This document shows, one piece after another, positions 28,062-37,546 of a DNA stretch of 64,000 nucleotides. The notes under the pieces were generated by a model that was not told the origin of the DNA, did no database searches, and was given only the letters and a program-made list of their open reading frames with translations. Both the position numbers and the translations under genes were made by a program. Origin of the DNA: Trebonia sp963836195 (GTDB lineage Bacteria; Actinomycetota; Actinomycetes; Streptosporangiales; Streptosporangiaceae); NCBI GenBank assembly GCA_963836195.1, contig CAWIIX010000019.1:62001-126000 (forward strand). Reading direction: 5' to 3'. The first letter of the stretch is position 1. Each line of letters opens with the position of its first letter.

Positions 28062-31000
28062 TCACCCGGCGATCGTGTACTGGTAGGGGATCGCGACCAG
28101 CTGGCTCCCCGACAGGAACTGCAGCGAGTCCACGAAGTCGTCGACGTAGAGGGTGCCCCGCACCACCGTTCCCGCCTTCCCCGACGGCCTGATGGTGAGC
28201 GCCAGCGTCCTCGTCTGCCCGGGGTTGACCGTGAACAGGTTGTAGGACGCGGACCGGGCGAGCGACGCGACGCCGAACTTCCAGAAGTCGCCCTCGGGCG
28301 AGGTCGCCGTCGGGTCGAACAACTGGGTGGTCGCGCGCATCGTCATGCTCGCGGTCGCCGCGGCCGCCTTGCCCGCGCCGAACGGGCCGACCTCGGACGG
28401 CACCGCGAACCAGAGACCCTGGGTGACCGGCGTCACCGCCCGGCCGAGCGGGAACCCGGCGGTCGCGCTGGTGCCCGACGTGCTCTCCTCGTCCGGGTCG
28501 CCCGGGTAGGGCCCGAAGTCGAACATCACCGGCCTGTTCGACGTCGCCGTGGCCGACACGCTGTGGGTCATGGTCGGCACGATCCACTCCGGCGGGTCGG
28601 CCGAGGCGGCCAGCGGCAGCTTGAGCCCGGTGACCCCGTTCTGCGGCGCCAGCGTGTAGCTGGCCAGGCCGCGGCGCCGCGCGTCGAGGAAGACGTCCTC
28701 CGGCGCCGCGCCGGTGTTGCCGACCTTGATCTGGTAGGTGTACGACTTCCCGGCCCTGAGCGTCGTCCGGACGAAGGCCGGCAGCCCGCCGCGGCTCCAC
28801 CGGATCGCGTTGAACCGGATCAGCCCGGTGAACGGGTCGGACACCTCGTTACCGGGGACGGGCGCGGTGAAGTCGATGATCAGCGTCCAGACCCCGGCGA
28901 TCGGGTTGGACGTGTACAGCGACAGCTGCCGCCGGGGCGACTCGACCGGCACGCCGGTGGCGGTGAACCCGGTGTCGAGGTAGTTCGACCCGTAGCCCAT
29001 GGTCTGCCCGCCGGGCGCGACCAGGTACGCGCTGACCTGGTTCTCCGGGTCGTTGCCGAGGACCACGTTGGCGTCGAGGTCCCGCAGCATCACCCCCGCC
29101 TGGGGCAACACGTCGAACGAGTAGGCCTCGACCTGGCCCTCGCCCGGCGACCGGCCGTTGCCGCCGGTGAGCACGCCGCTGAACGTGCCGCTGGCCCCCA
29201 GCCCGGCGTTGACCAGGCCGCGCAGCGTGACCGGGACGCTGACCAGGCCGCCGCCGGCCGGGCCGGTGCCGAACTCGATCGCGCCGCTTGAGTCGCCCGC
29301 CCCGGCCGGCACCACCGCCGACACCCGGACCGCGGCCGAGGCGCCCGGCTTCAGCGTCAGCACGGCGGGCGACACCGACCCGAACGACGAGGTGCGCGCG
29401 ACCGACGCGCCGAACCGCACCGCCGCGGCGGTGCCGCCCGCCGCCGCGGTGTCGCTGAAGATCTCCGCCGTCCACCTCCCGGCCGCCGGGTGCAGCACCT
29501 GAGCGCTGCCGTAGCCGTCCGCGCCCTGCGGCTGCGAGTACGCCGCGAGCTGCCCGGCCGGGTCGACCAGGACCAGCCTGACCCGCTTGTTGGGGTGGCT
29601 GGCGGCCGCCGCGGTCGACGGCCACGCGATCGAGCCGTTCAGCAGCGCCTGCCCGGCCGGGACGGTGAAGCGCACGGTGGCGTAGTTGGCGGCCGTCCCC
29701 GTCCAGCTGGTGAAGTGCGCGCTCCGGCGGTCGCTGAGCGTCACCGTCGCCTGCCTGACCACCGAGTTGGCGGTGAACCCGCGCCCGGCCACGGCCACCT
29801 TCTGCGTCTTGGCGCCGGTGTTGGTCACGGTGACCGACCAGCGCGCGGTCGCGCGCGGCCGGCCGACGTAGTTGAGCTGGTTCGAGGACAGCCGCAGGGT
29901 CTCGCCGACCGGGTCGCAGTGCGGCATCGAGGAGGCCAGCTCGACCGCCTTGAGGCTGTTCAGCAGCCCCGAGCCCTGCTCGGTGGCGGGCGCGCTGAGG
30001 TCGGTCGCGGTCGACAGCAGGATCTGCTTCACGGCCGCGGGCGTCGGCGTGTCCCCGCCGTGGGCCTTCCGGTAGGCCTGGATGACCAGCGCCGCCGCCC
30101 CCGCGACCTCGGGCGCGGCCTCGCTCGTCCCGCCCGATTCCTCGACCGGCGAGGCCTTGCCGAGGAAGTTGACGCAGCTCGCGTACTCGGCCGCATCGGG
30201 CATGCAGGAGGCGAACGAGAGGTCGCCCGGCGCCACCAGGTCCAGGGTCCGGCCGGCCTGGGTGTACCCGCCGCTCGAGAGCGCGCTGATGTTGTTGTTG
30301 AGCCAGCCCCGGGGCGCGAACCGGTCCGCGCCCGCGTAGTCGGTCTGCGCGTAGAACCGGAAGTCGGTCGACGCGCCGGCCGAGATGACGTTCGGGTCGG
30401 TGGCGGGCGAGCCGATCGTGTTGAACGGTCCCGCGTCGCCCGCCGCGACGACGACGGTGACGCCGGCCGCCACCGCCCTGTTGTTGAACTCCTCGACCGC
30501 GTCGAGCGAGGACACGTCCGGGAACGGGTTGGAGCCGAACGACTCGTTGAGCACGTTCACGTGCTCGGTGTCGACCGCGTAGTCGATCGCCTGCAAGAAC
30601 CCCGAGGTGGTGGAGATGTCGTTGTTGCTGAACACCTTCAGGGCGACCAGCGAGGCGCCGGGCGCCACCCCCTCGATCCGGATGTCGCACGCCGTGCCGG
30701 GCGACTGCGCGCCGAACCCGGCCACGTTGTAGGTTTGCCTGCCCTGGCCGGCGATCGCGTTGGCGTCGATGAACGCCTCGCCGCCCTCGGTCGGGGCCGC
30801 CGTGCCGTTGCCCGTGAAGTCCGCGTAGCGGCTGATCACGGACCTGCCGCCGCGCCGGAGGTTGACGTTGGCGCGGTCGATCCCGTCGGCCAGGAACGCG
30901 ACCTTGACCCCGGCCCCGGTGTAGCCGAGCGACCGCGCGGTCACCGCCCCCGGTGCGGTCGAGTCGGTCCGGGTGATCGGCAGCGCGTCCGGCGCGAGCT

Positions 31001-31529
31001 GCGGGGTCGTCGCCGAGCAGGCGCCGGGCGCCGCCTTGGCGACGGACGCCGTCGCGCCGGGCGCCGCCGGCCTGGCAGGCGGATCGGCGGCCGCGGGAGG
31101 CCCGACGATCGGGCTGTCCGGTATCACCGCCGCGACCCCCGGGCTGTCGGCCAGCGCCGCCACGGCGGGGCCAGGCACCCGCGCGGCGATCGCGTCCACC
31201 AGCGCGTACCGGTGCACATCGGCCGCGCCGAGCTGCTCCAGCCGATTCAGGTAAGGGGCCTGAGCGGCCTGAACAAGCGCAAATCTTTGGTCCGAACGGA
31301 CCCTGGCTCCGCCCTCAGCGGCCGGCTGCTTCTTGAGGAAGACGATGACCGGCACGGTCGCGCCCGTCACGGCCGTCGGTGCGGGCGATCTCATCGCCGC
31401 CGCCGCCGGGACCGAGGCCAGCGCGAGGGCCGCGCAGATTCCGGTACCGGCCAGCCCGGCGACCATCGCCCGGGCGCCGCCGCCGGCCCCTGCCCGTGCC
31501 GCGTCTCCGGCTCGTGAAATTTCGCGCAT
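28062..31529 (-). CDS. Large secreted subtilase-like (S8) protein with unusual catalytic motifs
   Basis: About 1155 residues. A signal peptide is present (AMVAGLAGTGICAALALASVPAAAA, cleavage near residue 47), followed by an I9-like propeptide region and an S8 fold. The Ser block GGTSEAAPEVAGAAALV is intact. The usual Asp block (xxDTGI) reads VAFLADGID, and the usual GHGTHVAG block appears to read AGQGRQTYNVAGF, so the canonical Asp is displaced and the His missing. EGVAPGASLVALKVF and NVLNESFG follow normally. The C-terminal ~600 residues form beta-rich, Fn3/jelly-roll-like domains. GGGGG lies before ATG 31529. This sequence pattern is shared by a subfamily I recall as annotated S8 in actinomycetes; activity is uncertain. 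It is extracellular. Confidence 0.8.
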   Translation of the reverse strand: MREISRAGDAARAGAGGGARAMVAGLAGTGICAALALASVPAAAAMRSPAPTAVTGATVPVIVFLKKQPAAEGGARVRSDQRFALVQAAQAPYLNRLEQLGAADVHRYALVDAIAARVPGPAVAALADSPGVAAVIPDSPIVGPPAAADPPARPAAPGATASVAKAAPGACSATTPQLAPDALPITRTDSTAPGAVTARSLGYTGAGVKVAFLADGIDRANVNLRRGGRSVISRYADFTGNGTAAPTEGGEAFIDANAIAGQGRQTYNVAGFGAQSPGTACDIRIEGVAPGASLVALKVFSNNDISTTSGFLQAIDYAVDTEHVNVLNESFGSNPFPDVSSLDAVEEFNNRAVAAGVTVVVAAGDAGPFNTIGSPATDPNVISAGASTDFRFYAQTDYAGADRFAPRGWLNNNISALSSGGYTQAGRTLDLVAPGDLSFASCMPDAAEYASCVNFLGKASPVEESGGTSEAAPEVAGAAALVIQAYRKAHGGDTPTPAAVKQILLSTATDLSAPATEQGSGLLNSLKAVELASSMPHCDPVGETLRLSSNQLNYVGRPRATARWSVTVTNTGAKTQKVAVAGRGFTANSVVRQATVTLSDRRSAHFTSWTGTAANYATVRFTVPAGQALLNGSIAWPSTAAAASHPNKRVRLVLVDPAGQLAAYSQPQGADGYGSAQVLHPAAGRWTAEIFSDTAAAGGTAAAVRFGASVARTSSFGSVSPAVLTLKPGASAAVRVSAVVPAGAGDSSGAIEFGTGPAGGGLVSVPVTLRGLVNAGLGASGTFSGVLTGGNGRSPGEGQVEAYSFDVLPQAGVMLRDLDANVVLGNDPENQVSAYLVAPGGQTMGYGSNYLDTGFTATGVPVESPRRQLSLYTSNPIAGVWTLIIDFTAPVPGNEVSDPFTGLIRFNAIRWSRGGLPAFVRTTLRAGKSYTYQIKVGNTGAAPEDVFLDARRRGLASYTLAPQNGVTGLKLPLAASADPPEWIVPTMTHSVSATATSNRPVMFDFGPYPGDPDEESTSGTSATAGFPLGRAVTPVTQGLWFAVPSEVGPFGAGKAAAATASMTMRATTQLFDPTATSPEGDFWKFGVASLARSASYNLFTVNPGQTRTLALTIRPSGKAGTVVRGTLYVDDFVDSLQFLSGSQLVAIPYQYTIAG

Positions 31530-31648
31530 CCGTTCGCCCCCGTTTGCGTCCGCGTGCTTGCCCTCGCGTCGCGGTCGACAAGCACTCACGATCCGACACG
31601 ATCGCGCAGCAGCTTACGGAGAAATCAACGGTCATGCCCGAAAACACG

Positions 31649-31684
31649 CCGGCCTGAGCAGGATGTCTTCCCTGCTCAGGCCGG
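31649..31684. terminator. Perfect 14-bp hairpin after the PuuD-like gene
   Basis: CCGGCCTGAGCAGG (31649-31662) pairs perfectly with 31671-31684 around an 8-base loop. It lies 20 bp beyond the stop of the minus-strand amidotransferase gene. There is no U-tract. Confidence 0.65.
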
Positions 31685-31703
31685 TGATTGAAACGTATGT
31701 CCG

Positions 31704-32462
31704 CTATGCTCCCGCGAGTAGCGGCGGGAGCGAGGAAACGGTCCGCTCGGCGTAGTGCAGTTCCGCCGCCGTGACCAGGGCGCGGAACAGCCGGGGATCG
31801 GTCGCCATCTCGGGGTGCCACTGGACGCCGACCAGGAACTCGCCCGGCGTGGTGGACTCGATGCCCTCGATGATGCCGTCGTCCGCCCACGCGACCGCGG
31901 TCAGGCCCGCCCCGACGATGTCCACCGCCTGGTGGTGGTGGGTCGGGACCTCGAAGAACTCCCCGCCCGGGAGGATCGAGGAGATGATCGTGCCGCTGGT
32001 CACGCGGACCTTGTGGGTGCCGAAGCCGTCGACCGGGCCGGTGTGGGCGTCGTGCCCCACGAGCTCGGGCACGTGCTGGTGGAGGGTGCCGCCGCAGGCG
32101 ACGTTGAGCATCTGCGCGCCCCGGCAGATGCCAAGTAGCGGAACGCCCTGGCGGACGCAGGCCTCGGCGATGGCCAGCTCCCAGGGGTCCCTGTCACCCG
32201 CGGTGATTTCCGTCTGCGGGTGCTTGGGGGCGCCGTAGATGGCGGGATCGATGTCGCCACCTCCGGCAATCACAAGGCCGTCAAGGACGGCCACGGTCGC
32301 TTCGGCCTCCGCCTCGTCGCCGCCGGGCGGGAGCAGAACCGGACGGCCCCCGTTGTTCCTGATGGACGTGACGTAGGTGAACGGCAGCAGGGCACCCTCC
32401 TCCGACCAGCCACGCCAGTCGGCGTGGGTGTGGTACGTAGTGATGCCTATAGTCGGCGCCAT
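31704..32462 (-). CDS. Gamma-glutamyl-GABA hydrolase-like class I amidotransferase (PuuD family)
   Basis: A 252-residue class I glutamine-amidotransferase-fold hydrolase. The nucleophile motif is PLLGICRGAQMLNVACGG (Cys about residue 115), with GLVIAGGGDIDPAIYG before it and VGVQWHPEMATD carrying the catalytic His and Glu near the C-terminus. AAGGGG precedes ATG 32462 (MAPTIGITTYHTHADWRGW). PuuD-type enzymes split gamma-glutamyl-GABA or related gamma-glutamyl amides in polyamine catabolism. No other Puu genes are adjacent, so the substrate is open. The 275-bp gap up to the FUSC stop holds no convincing gene. Confidence 0.9.
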   Translation of the reverse strand: MAPTIGITTYHTHADWRGWSEEGALLPFTYVTSIRNNGGRPVLLPPGGDEAEAEATVAVLDGLVIAGGGDIDPAIYGAPKHPQTEITAGDRDPWELAIAEACVRQGVPLLGICRGAQMLNVACGGTLHQHVPELVGHDAHTGPVDGFGTHKVRVTSGTIISSILPGGEFFEVPTHHHQAVDIVGAGLTAVAWADDGIIEGIESTTPGEFLVGVQWHPEMATDPRLFRALVTAAELHYAERTVSSLPPLLAGA

Positions 32463-32737
32463 TTGTCCCCTTCTGTGATAGAAGCGCACCGAACCACCTT
32501 CAGGCCCCCCAACTGCGACCGGGGAGAAGACAACCTCCGAACTCCCGGTGCTCCATTGGCCCGAGGCGACGACCCCCCGTAACCCCCCCGAGGGATAGTC
32601 GTCAGTTAGGGAAGGCGGGCGAGATGCCGAAAATAGAGGTTACTAGCGATGCGCCCGCGATTGCTGCCGATCGCAGATACTTACCCAACGTAACCGACCT
32701 TATGTGGAGCGCGGTCGCCGGGGCGTCCGCCTGCTCG

Positions 32738-35068
32738 CTACCGCCACCAGGGCCGGCTGCGGATCTCCGCCATGTGCAGGGCCGGCTCGCGCACGGTCTG
32801 GGCGCTCTTGCTCAGGTGGTGCAGATGCTCCTGGACCCAGAGCAGATGCGGGTGCGGGAGCTCCTGGGTCGGGGAGAGCACGCTGGCCCCGTGGTCACCC
32901 TCGGTTACGCCGACCGCCACCGGCTGCCGGGGCACGGCCGCCGCCACCATCACCGGCGCGGGAATCTCGGCCGGCTCGCCCGGTCCCGGACGGCTCACTT
33001 CCCCCGCCACCGCGTCGTAGAACCCGGCCAGCCCGTCGGCCGCGAGCTTGAGGCTGGTGCAGGCGGGCGCGCCCGCGTACTCGTCCGACCCCTGCAGCGG
33101 CACGCAGGCGCTCCAGCGCCCGGTTGCCTGATCGGGCCCGTGGCCGTTCGGCTCGGCCGGCACCGCAGGCCGCAGCGTGGCCAGGCTGTGCGCGGTCAGC
33201 CGGAGCCTGGTCGAGGCGTTGACCAGCGTCCACAGGTCTTCCTTGGTCAGCCGCTTGCTGCCCTGCTCGGTCAGGAACCCGCGGACCGCGTCGTCCAGCC
33301 TGATGCCCGCGCTCGCGGCGGCGACCGAGGCGGCCGGCGGCACCACCACCTCGCTCAGCGCCCAGTCGACCGCCTCGGTCAGGAACGCCGCGCCGGACCG
33401 GAACGAATCGGCCAGGTCGGCGCTGACCACCGCCACCACGCCCCGCGGCCACAGCAGCACGCCCACCGCGAAGCTCACCGCGCAGCCGATCGCGACGTCC
33501 TCGACCCGCAGCAGCCCGACCGTCCAGCCGACCGGGTCGAGCAGGTTGAACAGCACCACCACCGTCACCGTGAACGCCGCCTGCCCGACCAGGAACGGCG
33601 TCGTGCCCGGCGCGTACGCGGCGATCGCCACCGCCACCGGGAACACCGCCCACAGCACGGCGTCATCGGTCCCGATCCCGACCAGCAGCGCCGCGCCGAT
33701 CACGAACCCGACGAGGGTGCCCGCCAGTCCCCGCCAGGCGGTCGACCCGGTCGCCGAGGCGCTGGTGCGCAGCACCGACAGCGTGCCCAGGACAACCCAG
33801 AACGCGTGCTGCACCCCGGTCGCGTCGGCCACCGCGACCGCCGCCGCCAGCGCGATCGCCGCCCGCAGGGAGTTCAGGAACCAGACCGAGCGGACCGACG
33901 CGTGCCGCCGTACCAGCGTCGCCGCGGTGGTGACCGAGGCGGCCCCGGGCGTGCGCGCCAGCGCGGCGGCGGCCCGGGCGGGCGCCGATCCGGGCTCGGC
34001 CCCGGGCGACTCGTACCAGTGCCGCCGAGCGGCCTCGATCGTCTCCTCCGACGCGCGGTGGCTGACGATCAGCGCGTCCGCCGCGACCGACCGGGCCACG
34101 ACCGAGAGCGCCTGCGCGTGCACCGCCTGCGCCGCCGCGATCCGCGCGTCCGGCTCGCCGGCCCGGCCGGACAGCTCGCTGAGGTGCGCGGCCGAGGCGG
34201 CCCGGGCGCTCTCGAGCGCGTCGAAGTCGGGCTCCGCGTCCTGGCCGGTCAGCAGCGCCTGGGTGGCGCCGAAGAGGTCGGCCGAGCGCAGCAGCAGCGC
34301 CCGGTCCTGCGGGCAGCCCTGGGTCAGGTCGATGTGCCCGTCGAACGCCTCGGCGATCTGGGTCGAGCTCCAGTCGAGGAGCTGCACCATGCTGCCGAGG
34401 GCCTGGTCGGAGGTGGCGAGCCCGGTCGGGCGGTACGGCGCGGCCGTGAACGCGGCCCGCAGCCGGTCCTTGGCCGCCGTCATCGCCTCGGGGGTGGTCA
34501 CCTCGCCCGCCGCGGCCGCCCGGACCCGGCTGGCCAGTTCGCCCGACAGCTCGGCGACGGCGGCCCGCAGCCGGTTACCCGGGGAGGGCGGTGACAGCAG
34601 CAGCACCGCGATCGTGCCGGCCGCCGACGCCAGCAGCCAGCCCTCGAGCCGGCTGGGGATGTCGGCCGCGCCGCCGACCGAGACGACCGGCAGCACGTAC
34701 GCGAACATGGCCGCGATGGTGCCCGAGGCGGGATTGGGGCCGATGATCCCGGCGAAGAAGATCACGAACGTGACCGGGAGCGTGACCACCGCCGCGATCC
34801 AGGCCGTGCTGCTGACCAACGTGCCGATGACCAGCGCGAGGCTGCCGACGAGGGCGAGCCCGACGTGCCCGGCGAGCTTGTCCTTCCAGGTTCCGCCGAA
34901 CGAGGCGACGACCAGCGTCGCGAACCCGCCGAAGGTGGCGAACAGCGTCATCTGCGGGTCGCCGACCACCTTCAGGCAGATCGCGAACAGCGCCGGGATG
35001 ACGAGCGTCGCCCGCAACGCGCGCAGTCCGGCCTGCCTGGTCCAGAGCGGCTTCCACCAAGGGCGCAT
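32738..35068 (-). CDS. FUSC-family (aromatic acid exporter-like) membrane protein
   Basis: A 776-residue protein with two blocks of about five to six membrane helices. Block one lies near residues 20-170 (LVIPALFAICLKVVG, LFATFGGFATLVVASFGG, FVIFFAGIIGPNP, WLLASAAGTIAVLLLSPPSP). Block two lies near 390-540 (AFWVVLGTLSVLRTSASATGSTAWRGLAGTLVGFVIGAALL, the hallmark FUSC stretch, then FTVTVVVLFNLL and AVSFAVGVLLWPRG). Long cytoplasmic helical regions separate and follow them. This is the FUSC/YccS/AaeB layout, linked to efflux of aromatic carboxylates or unknown metabolites. It is followed on the same strand by the amidotransferase gene with a 275-bp gap; no regulator is adjacent. Confidence 0.88.
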   Translation of the reverse strand: MRPWWKPLWTRQAGLRALRATLVIPALFAICLKVVGDPQMTLFATFGGFATLVVASFGGTWKDKLAGHVGLALVGSLALVIGTLVSSTAWIAAVVTLPVTFVIFFAGIIGPNPASGTIAAMFAYVLPVVSVGGAADIPSRLEGWLLASAAGTIAVLLLSPPSPGNRLRAAVAELSGELASRVRAAAAGEVTTPEAMTAAKDRLRAAFTAAPYRPTGLATSDQALGSMVQLLDWSSTQIAEAFDGHIDLTQGCPQDRALLLRSADLFGATQALLTGQDAEPDFDALESARAASAAHLSELSGRAGEPDARIAAAQAVHAQALSVVARSVAADALIVSHRASEETIEAARRHWYESPGAEPGSAPARAAAALARTPGAASVTTAATLVRRHASVRSVWFLNSLRAAIALAAAVAVADATGVQHAFWVVLGTLSVLRTSASATGSTAWRGLAGTLVGFVIGAALLVGIGTDDAVLWAVFPVAVAIAAYAPGTTPFLVGQAAFTVTVVVLFNLLDPVGWTVGLLRVEDVAIGCAVSFAVGVLLWPRGVVAVVSADLADSFRSGAAFLTEAVDWALSEVVVPPAASVAAASAGIRLDDAVRGFLTEQGSKRLTKEDLWTLVNASTRLRLTAHSLATLRPAVPAEPNGHGPDQATGRWSACVPLQGSDEYAGAPACTSLKLAADGLAGFYDAVAGEVSRPGPGEPAEIPAPVMVAAAVPRQPVAVGVTEGDHGASVLSPTQELPHPHLLWVQEHLHHLSKSAQTVREPALHMAEIRSRPWWR

Positions 35069-35112
35069 GGGGGTTAATCCTACGTACTTAGGACAGGCTG
35101 GGGCCAGTGGGG

Positions 35113-36531
35113 CTAGGGGTCGGCCGGGCTCGGCAGCTCGATCTCGACCGTCAGCCCGCCCCCCGGCGTGTCGGCCAGCCGGATCGCGCCGCCGTTGGCG
35201 GTCACCAGGCGGTGCACGATCGCGAGGCCGAGCCCGGTGCCGTTCTGGCTGCCGGTGGTGTACCGCAGGAACGCCCGCGATCGCTCCTGCGCGGTCATCC
35301 CCGGGCCGTCGTCGGCCACGGTCAGCAGGGTCCCGGTTTCCGTCGCGGTGGCCGAGATGCGGACCGAGCCGCCGACCGAGCCCGCGTCCGGCTCGGTGAG
35401 CGCGTCGATCGCGTTGTCGATCAGGTTGTCGAGGATCTGCTCGAGGTGCCCGGCCCCGAGCGCGACCATCGGCCGCCCGGCCGCGGCGCCGGCGCCCGAG
35501 GCGGCGCTCTCCTCGACGATGAGCTTCACGTTGTGGCCGTCGGCGACCGGCTGCCAGGCCGCGACCCGCTCGGTGACCGCCTCGATCACGTCGATGGTCT
35601 CCAGCTGCTCGGTCATCGCCTCGGCCCTGGCGGTGGCCAGCAGCCCGTCGACCAGCCGGGAGAGCCGGGCGATCTCCTCCTGCGCGCCCGCCAGCTCGGC
35701 CGCGGTGGCCGGGGCGGCGTCGGTCGCGAGCAGGTCGAGGCGGAGCCGCAGCGCGGTCAGCGGGGTGCGGAGCTGGTGCGAGGCGTCGGCCAGCATCGCC
35801 CGGTGCCCGTGGACCAGGGCCTCCAGCCGCCCCGCCATCATGTTGAAGGTGGCGGCCATCCGGCGCAGCTCCGGCGGCCCGTACCCGGTCCTGGCGCGGA
35901 CGGTGAGGTCGCCGTCGGCGATCTTGCCGGCGGCGGTGTCGAGCCGCGCCAGCGGCCGGCTGACCCAGCGGGCGAGGTAGATCGCGACCAGCACGGCGGC
36001 GGCGAGGGCAACGCCGGCCAGCACGATCAGGTACAGCCAGAGGTTGTCGATGTTCTGGTTGAGCGGGCCGGTGGGCCGCTCGAGGACCACGGTCCCGATC
36101 GGGATGTCGGCCAGTTTCTGGGAGCCATAGACCGTCGCGACCGCGTAGGCCGCGTTCCTCGTCAGCTCGGTGGTGGGGCTCTGCTGGTTGGCCGCCTCGC
36201 CGACGAGCCTGTGGTAGATGTGGTACGGCGGCGAGCCATGGGACAGCCTGGGGACGGGCTGGCCGTCCTTGTTCAGCACCAGCACCTCGTCGCTGTTGCG
36301 CTCGGCGTCGTCCATCGCCTCCGACAGCGCCACGAAGTCGGCGTGGTCCTCGTGCCCGTCCGTCTGCAGCGGCCCCCGGGCCAGCAGCGCGATCGAGCTG
36401 GCGGTGCCCGCGGTGTCCTGGACGAACGCGTCCCGCTCGTGGGCGATCGCCCCGAGCGCGAGCGGCACCACCGCCGCGATGAGGACCGCGGCGGTCAGCA
36501 GCACCAGCGCCAGCGCGATCCGCCTGGTCAC
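35113..36531 (-). CDS. Two-component sensor histidine kinase
   Basis: A 472-residue membrane kinase with TM1 at about residues 5-27 (IALALVLLTAAVLIAAVVPLAL), an extracytoplasmic sensor of about 130 residues and TM2 near 160-180 (LWLYLIVLAGVALAAAVLVAIYLA). A HAMP domain follows (RPLARLDTAAGKIADGDLTVRA). The H-box is ASHQLRTPLTALRLRLD, then N-box LDNLIDNAIDAL, G1 VADDGPGMT and G2 GTGLGLAIVHRLV. It lies 16 bp downstream of the response regulator gene at 36548, so the pair is an operon. The signal is unknown. Confidence 0.92.
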   Translation of the reverse strand: MTRRIALALVLLTAAVLIAAVVPLALGAIAHERDAFVQDTAGTASSIALLARGPLQTDGHEDHADFVALSEAMDDAERNSDEVLVLNKDGQPVPRLSHGSPPYHIYHRLVGEAANQQSPTTELTRNAAYAVATVYGSQKLADIPIGTVVLERPTGPLNQNIDNLWLYLIVLAGVALAAAVLVAIYLARWVSRPLARLDTAAGKIADGDLTVRARTGYGPPELRRMAATFNMMAGRLEALVHGHRAMLADASHQLRTPLTALRLRLDLLATDAAPATAAELAGAQEEIARLSRLVDGLLATARAEAMTEQLETIDVIEAVTERVAAWQPVADGHNVKLIVEESAASGAGAAAGRPMVALGAGHLEQILDNLIDNAIDALTEPDAGSVGGSVRISATATETGTLLTVADDGPGMTAQERSRAFLRYTTGSQNGTGLGLAIVHRLVTANGGAIRLADTPGGGLTVEIELPSPADP

Positions 36532-36547
36532 AGCCCGGCCCGCCCGG

Positions 36548-37387
36548 TCACCCTTGCGCGCCCCCGGCCAGCGGACCCCCTGCCAGCGGACCCCCTGCCA
36601 GCGTGCTTCCGCCCAGTGGACCCCTGGCCAGCGTGCTTCCGCCCAGCGTGCTTCCGCCCAGCGTGCTTCCGCCCAGCGTGCTTCCGCCCAGCGTCTCCCC
36701 GGCCGACGCCGTCTCCCGGTCCGCCAGCCGGAACCCGTGACCGTAGACGGTCTCGATCAGCGCGGGGTCGCCGAGCTTGCGGCGCAGCGCCGCCAGGTGC
36801 ACGTCGAGCACCTTGGTGGGGCCGTACCAGTGCTCGTCCCAGGCCCGCTCGACGATCTCCTGCCTGCTGATCAGCCGGCCCGGGTCGGTGATCAGGCACT
36901 CCAGGATCGCGAACTCCTTCGGGGTCAGCGCCACGTCGGCGCCCGACATCGTCACCCGGCGGGTCCGCAGGTCGACGGTGAGCGGCCCGTGCCGCAGCAC
37001 CTCGCCCCCGGACGCCCCCGGCCGCTGCCCGCGCCGCAGCACCGCCCTGATCCGGGCCAGCAGCTCGGCCAGCCCGAACGGCTTGACCAGGTAGTCGTCG
37101 GCGCCCTCGTCGAGCGCGAGCACCCGGTCGGCCTCCTCGCCGCGGGCCGTCACCACGATGATCGCGGTGTCGGAGTCCGCCCGCAGACGCCGGCAGACGT
37201 CGATGCCGTCCAGGTCGGGCAGCCCGAGGTCGAGCAGCACGACGTCAAAGGGCGGCCGACGGAGTGCCTCGGCGCCCATGGAGACGCTGTCGGCGGTGTA
37301 CCCGGCCCGCTCGAGGCCGCGGACCAGCTGCGTTGCGATGCCCGGGTCGTCCTCGACCACGAGCACAGATACTTGCGGAGAGCTCAC
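36548..37387 (-). CDS. OmpR-family response regulator with a repetitive C-terminal tail
   Basis: Receiver domain residues 1-115 contain VLVVEDD, the phospho-acceptor Asp in VVLLDLGLPDLDGI and the Lys in YLVKPFG. The C-terminal winged helix carries LTPKEFAILECLITDPGRLISRQEIVERAW and VDVHL-like VLDVHLAALRRKLGD, ending VYGHGFRLAD. Unusually, about 45 residues follow the DNA-binding domain, built of LGGST/LAGGP pentapeptides encoded by a 15-bp tandem repeat. I chose GTG 37387 (VSSPQVSVLVVEDD); longer versions add a non-conserved leader. It pairs with the kinase at 35113. Regulated genes are unknown. Confidence 0.9.
   Translation of the reverse strand: MSSPQVSVLVVEDDPGIATQLVRGLERAGYTADSVSMGAEALRRPPFDVVLLDLGLPDLDGIDVCRRLRADSDTAIIVVTARGEEADRVLALDEGADDYLVKPFGLAELLARIRAVLRRGQRPGASGGEVLRHGPLTVDLRTRRVTMSGADVALTPKEFAILECLITDPGRLISRQEIVERAWDEHWYGPTKVLDVHLAALRRKLGDPALIETVYGHGFRLADRETASAGETLGGSTLGGSTLGGSTLGGSTLARGPLGGSTLAGGPLAGGPLAGGAQG
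36566..36694. repeat. 15-bp in-frame tandem repeat (about eight copies) in the response regulator
   Basis: GCGTGCTTCCGCCCA and variants repeat with a 15-bp period, with two or three copies altered to GCGGACCCCCTGCCA. They encode the LGGST/LAGGP tail of the response regulator. Such repeats may vary in number between strains by slippage. Confidence 0.75.
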
Positions 37388-37489
37388 GGATACACCGTAG
37401 GTCGCTAACCCCGCTAGACCTAAATCGGGGAGGATTCTTAGCGATTTGTGAAGAATGCTCCCTGTCCGCCGCCGAGACGAGACCACCAC

Positions 37490-37527
37490 TATGGCGTTTC
37501 CGTCGTCCCCACGACGGAAACGCCATA
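37490..37527. terminator. Perfect 17-bp hairpin with CCCC loop
   Basis: Arms 37490-37506 and 37511-37527 are exactly complementary (TATGGCGTTTCCGTCGT). It sits 19 bp past the stop of the alcohol dehydrogenase gene on the minus strand and upstream of the response regulator gene, so termination is likely. Confidence 0.7.
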
Positions 37528-37546
37528 TACGTTCGCTCGATGATCT

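Noticed and set aside
31293..31313. Fifth copy of the intergenic GGTCCGTTCGA motif
   Set aside because: It lies in coding sequence of the subtilase-like gene and lacks the AT tail; kept only as a note.
32624..34594. Plus-strand open frame over the FUSC gene
   Set aside because: Despite a ribosome-site-like GGGAAGG upstream, composition after 40 residues is that of an antisense shadow; FUSC on the minus strand is real.
36566..36694. Possible CRISPR-like array
   Set aside because: Units are 15 bp with no unique spacers and encode a protein tail in frame.
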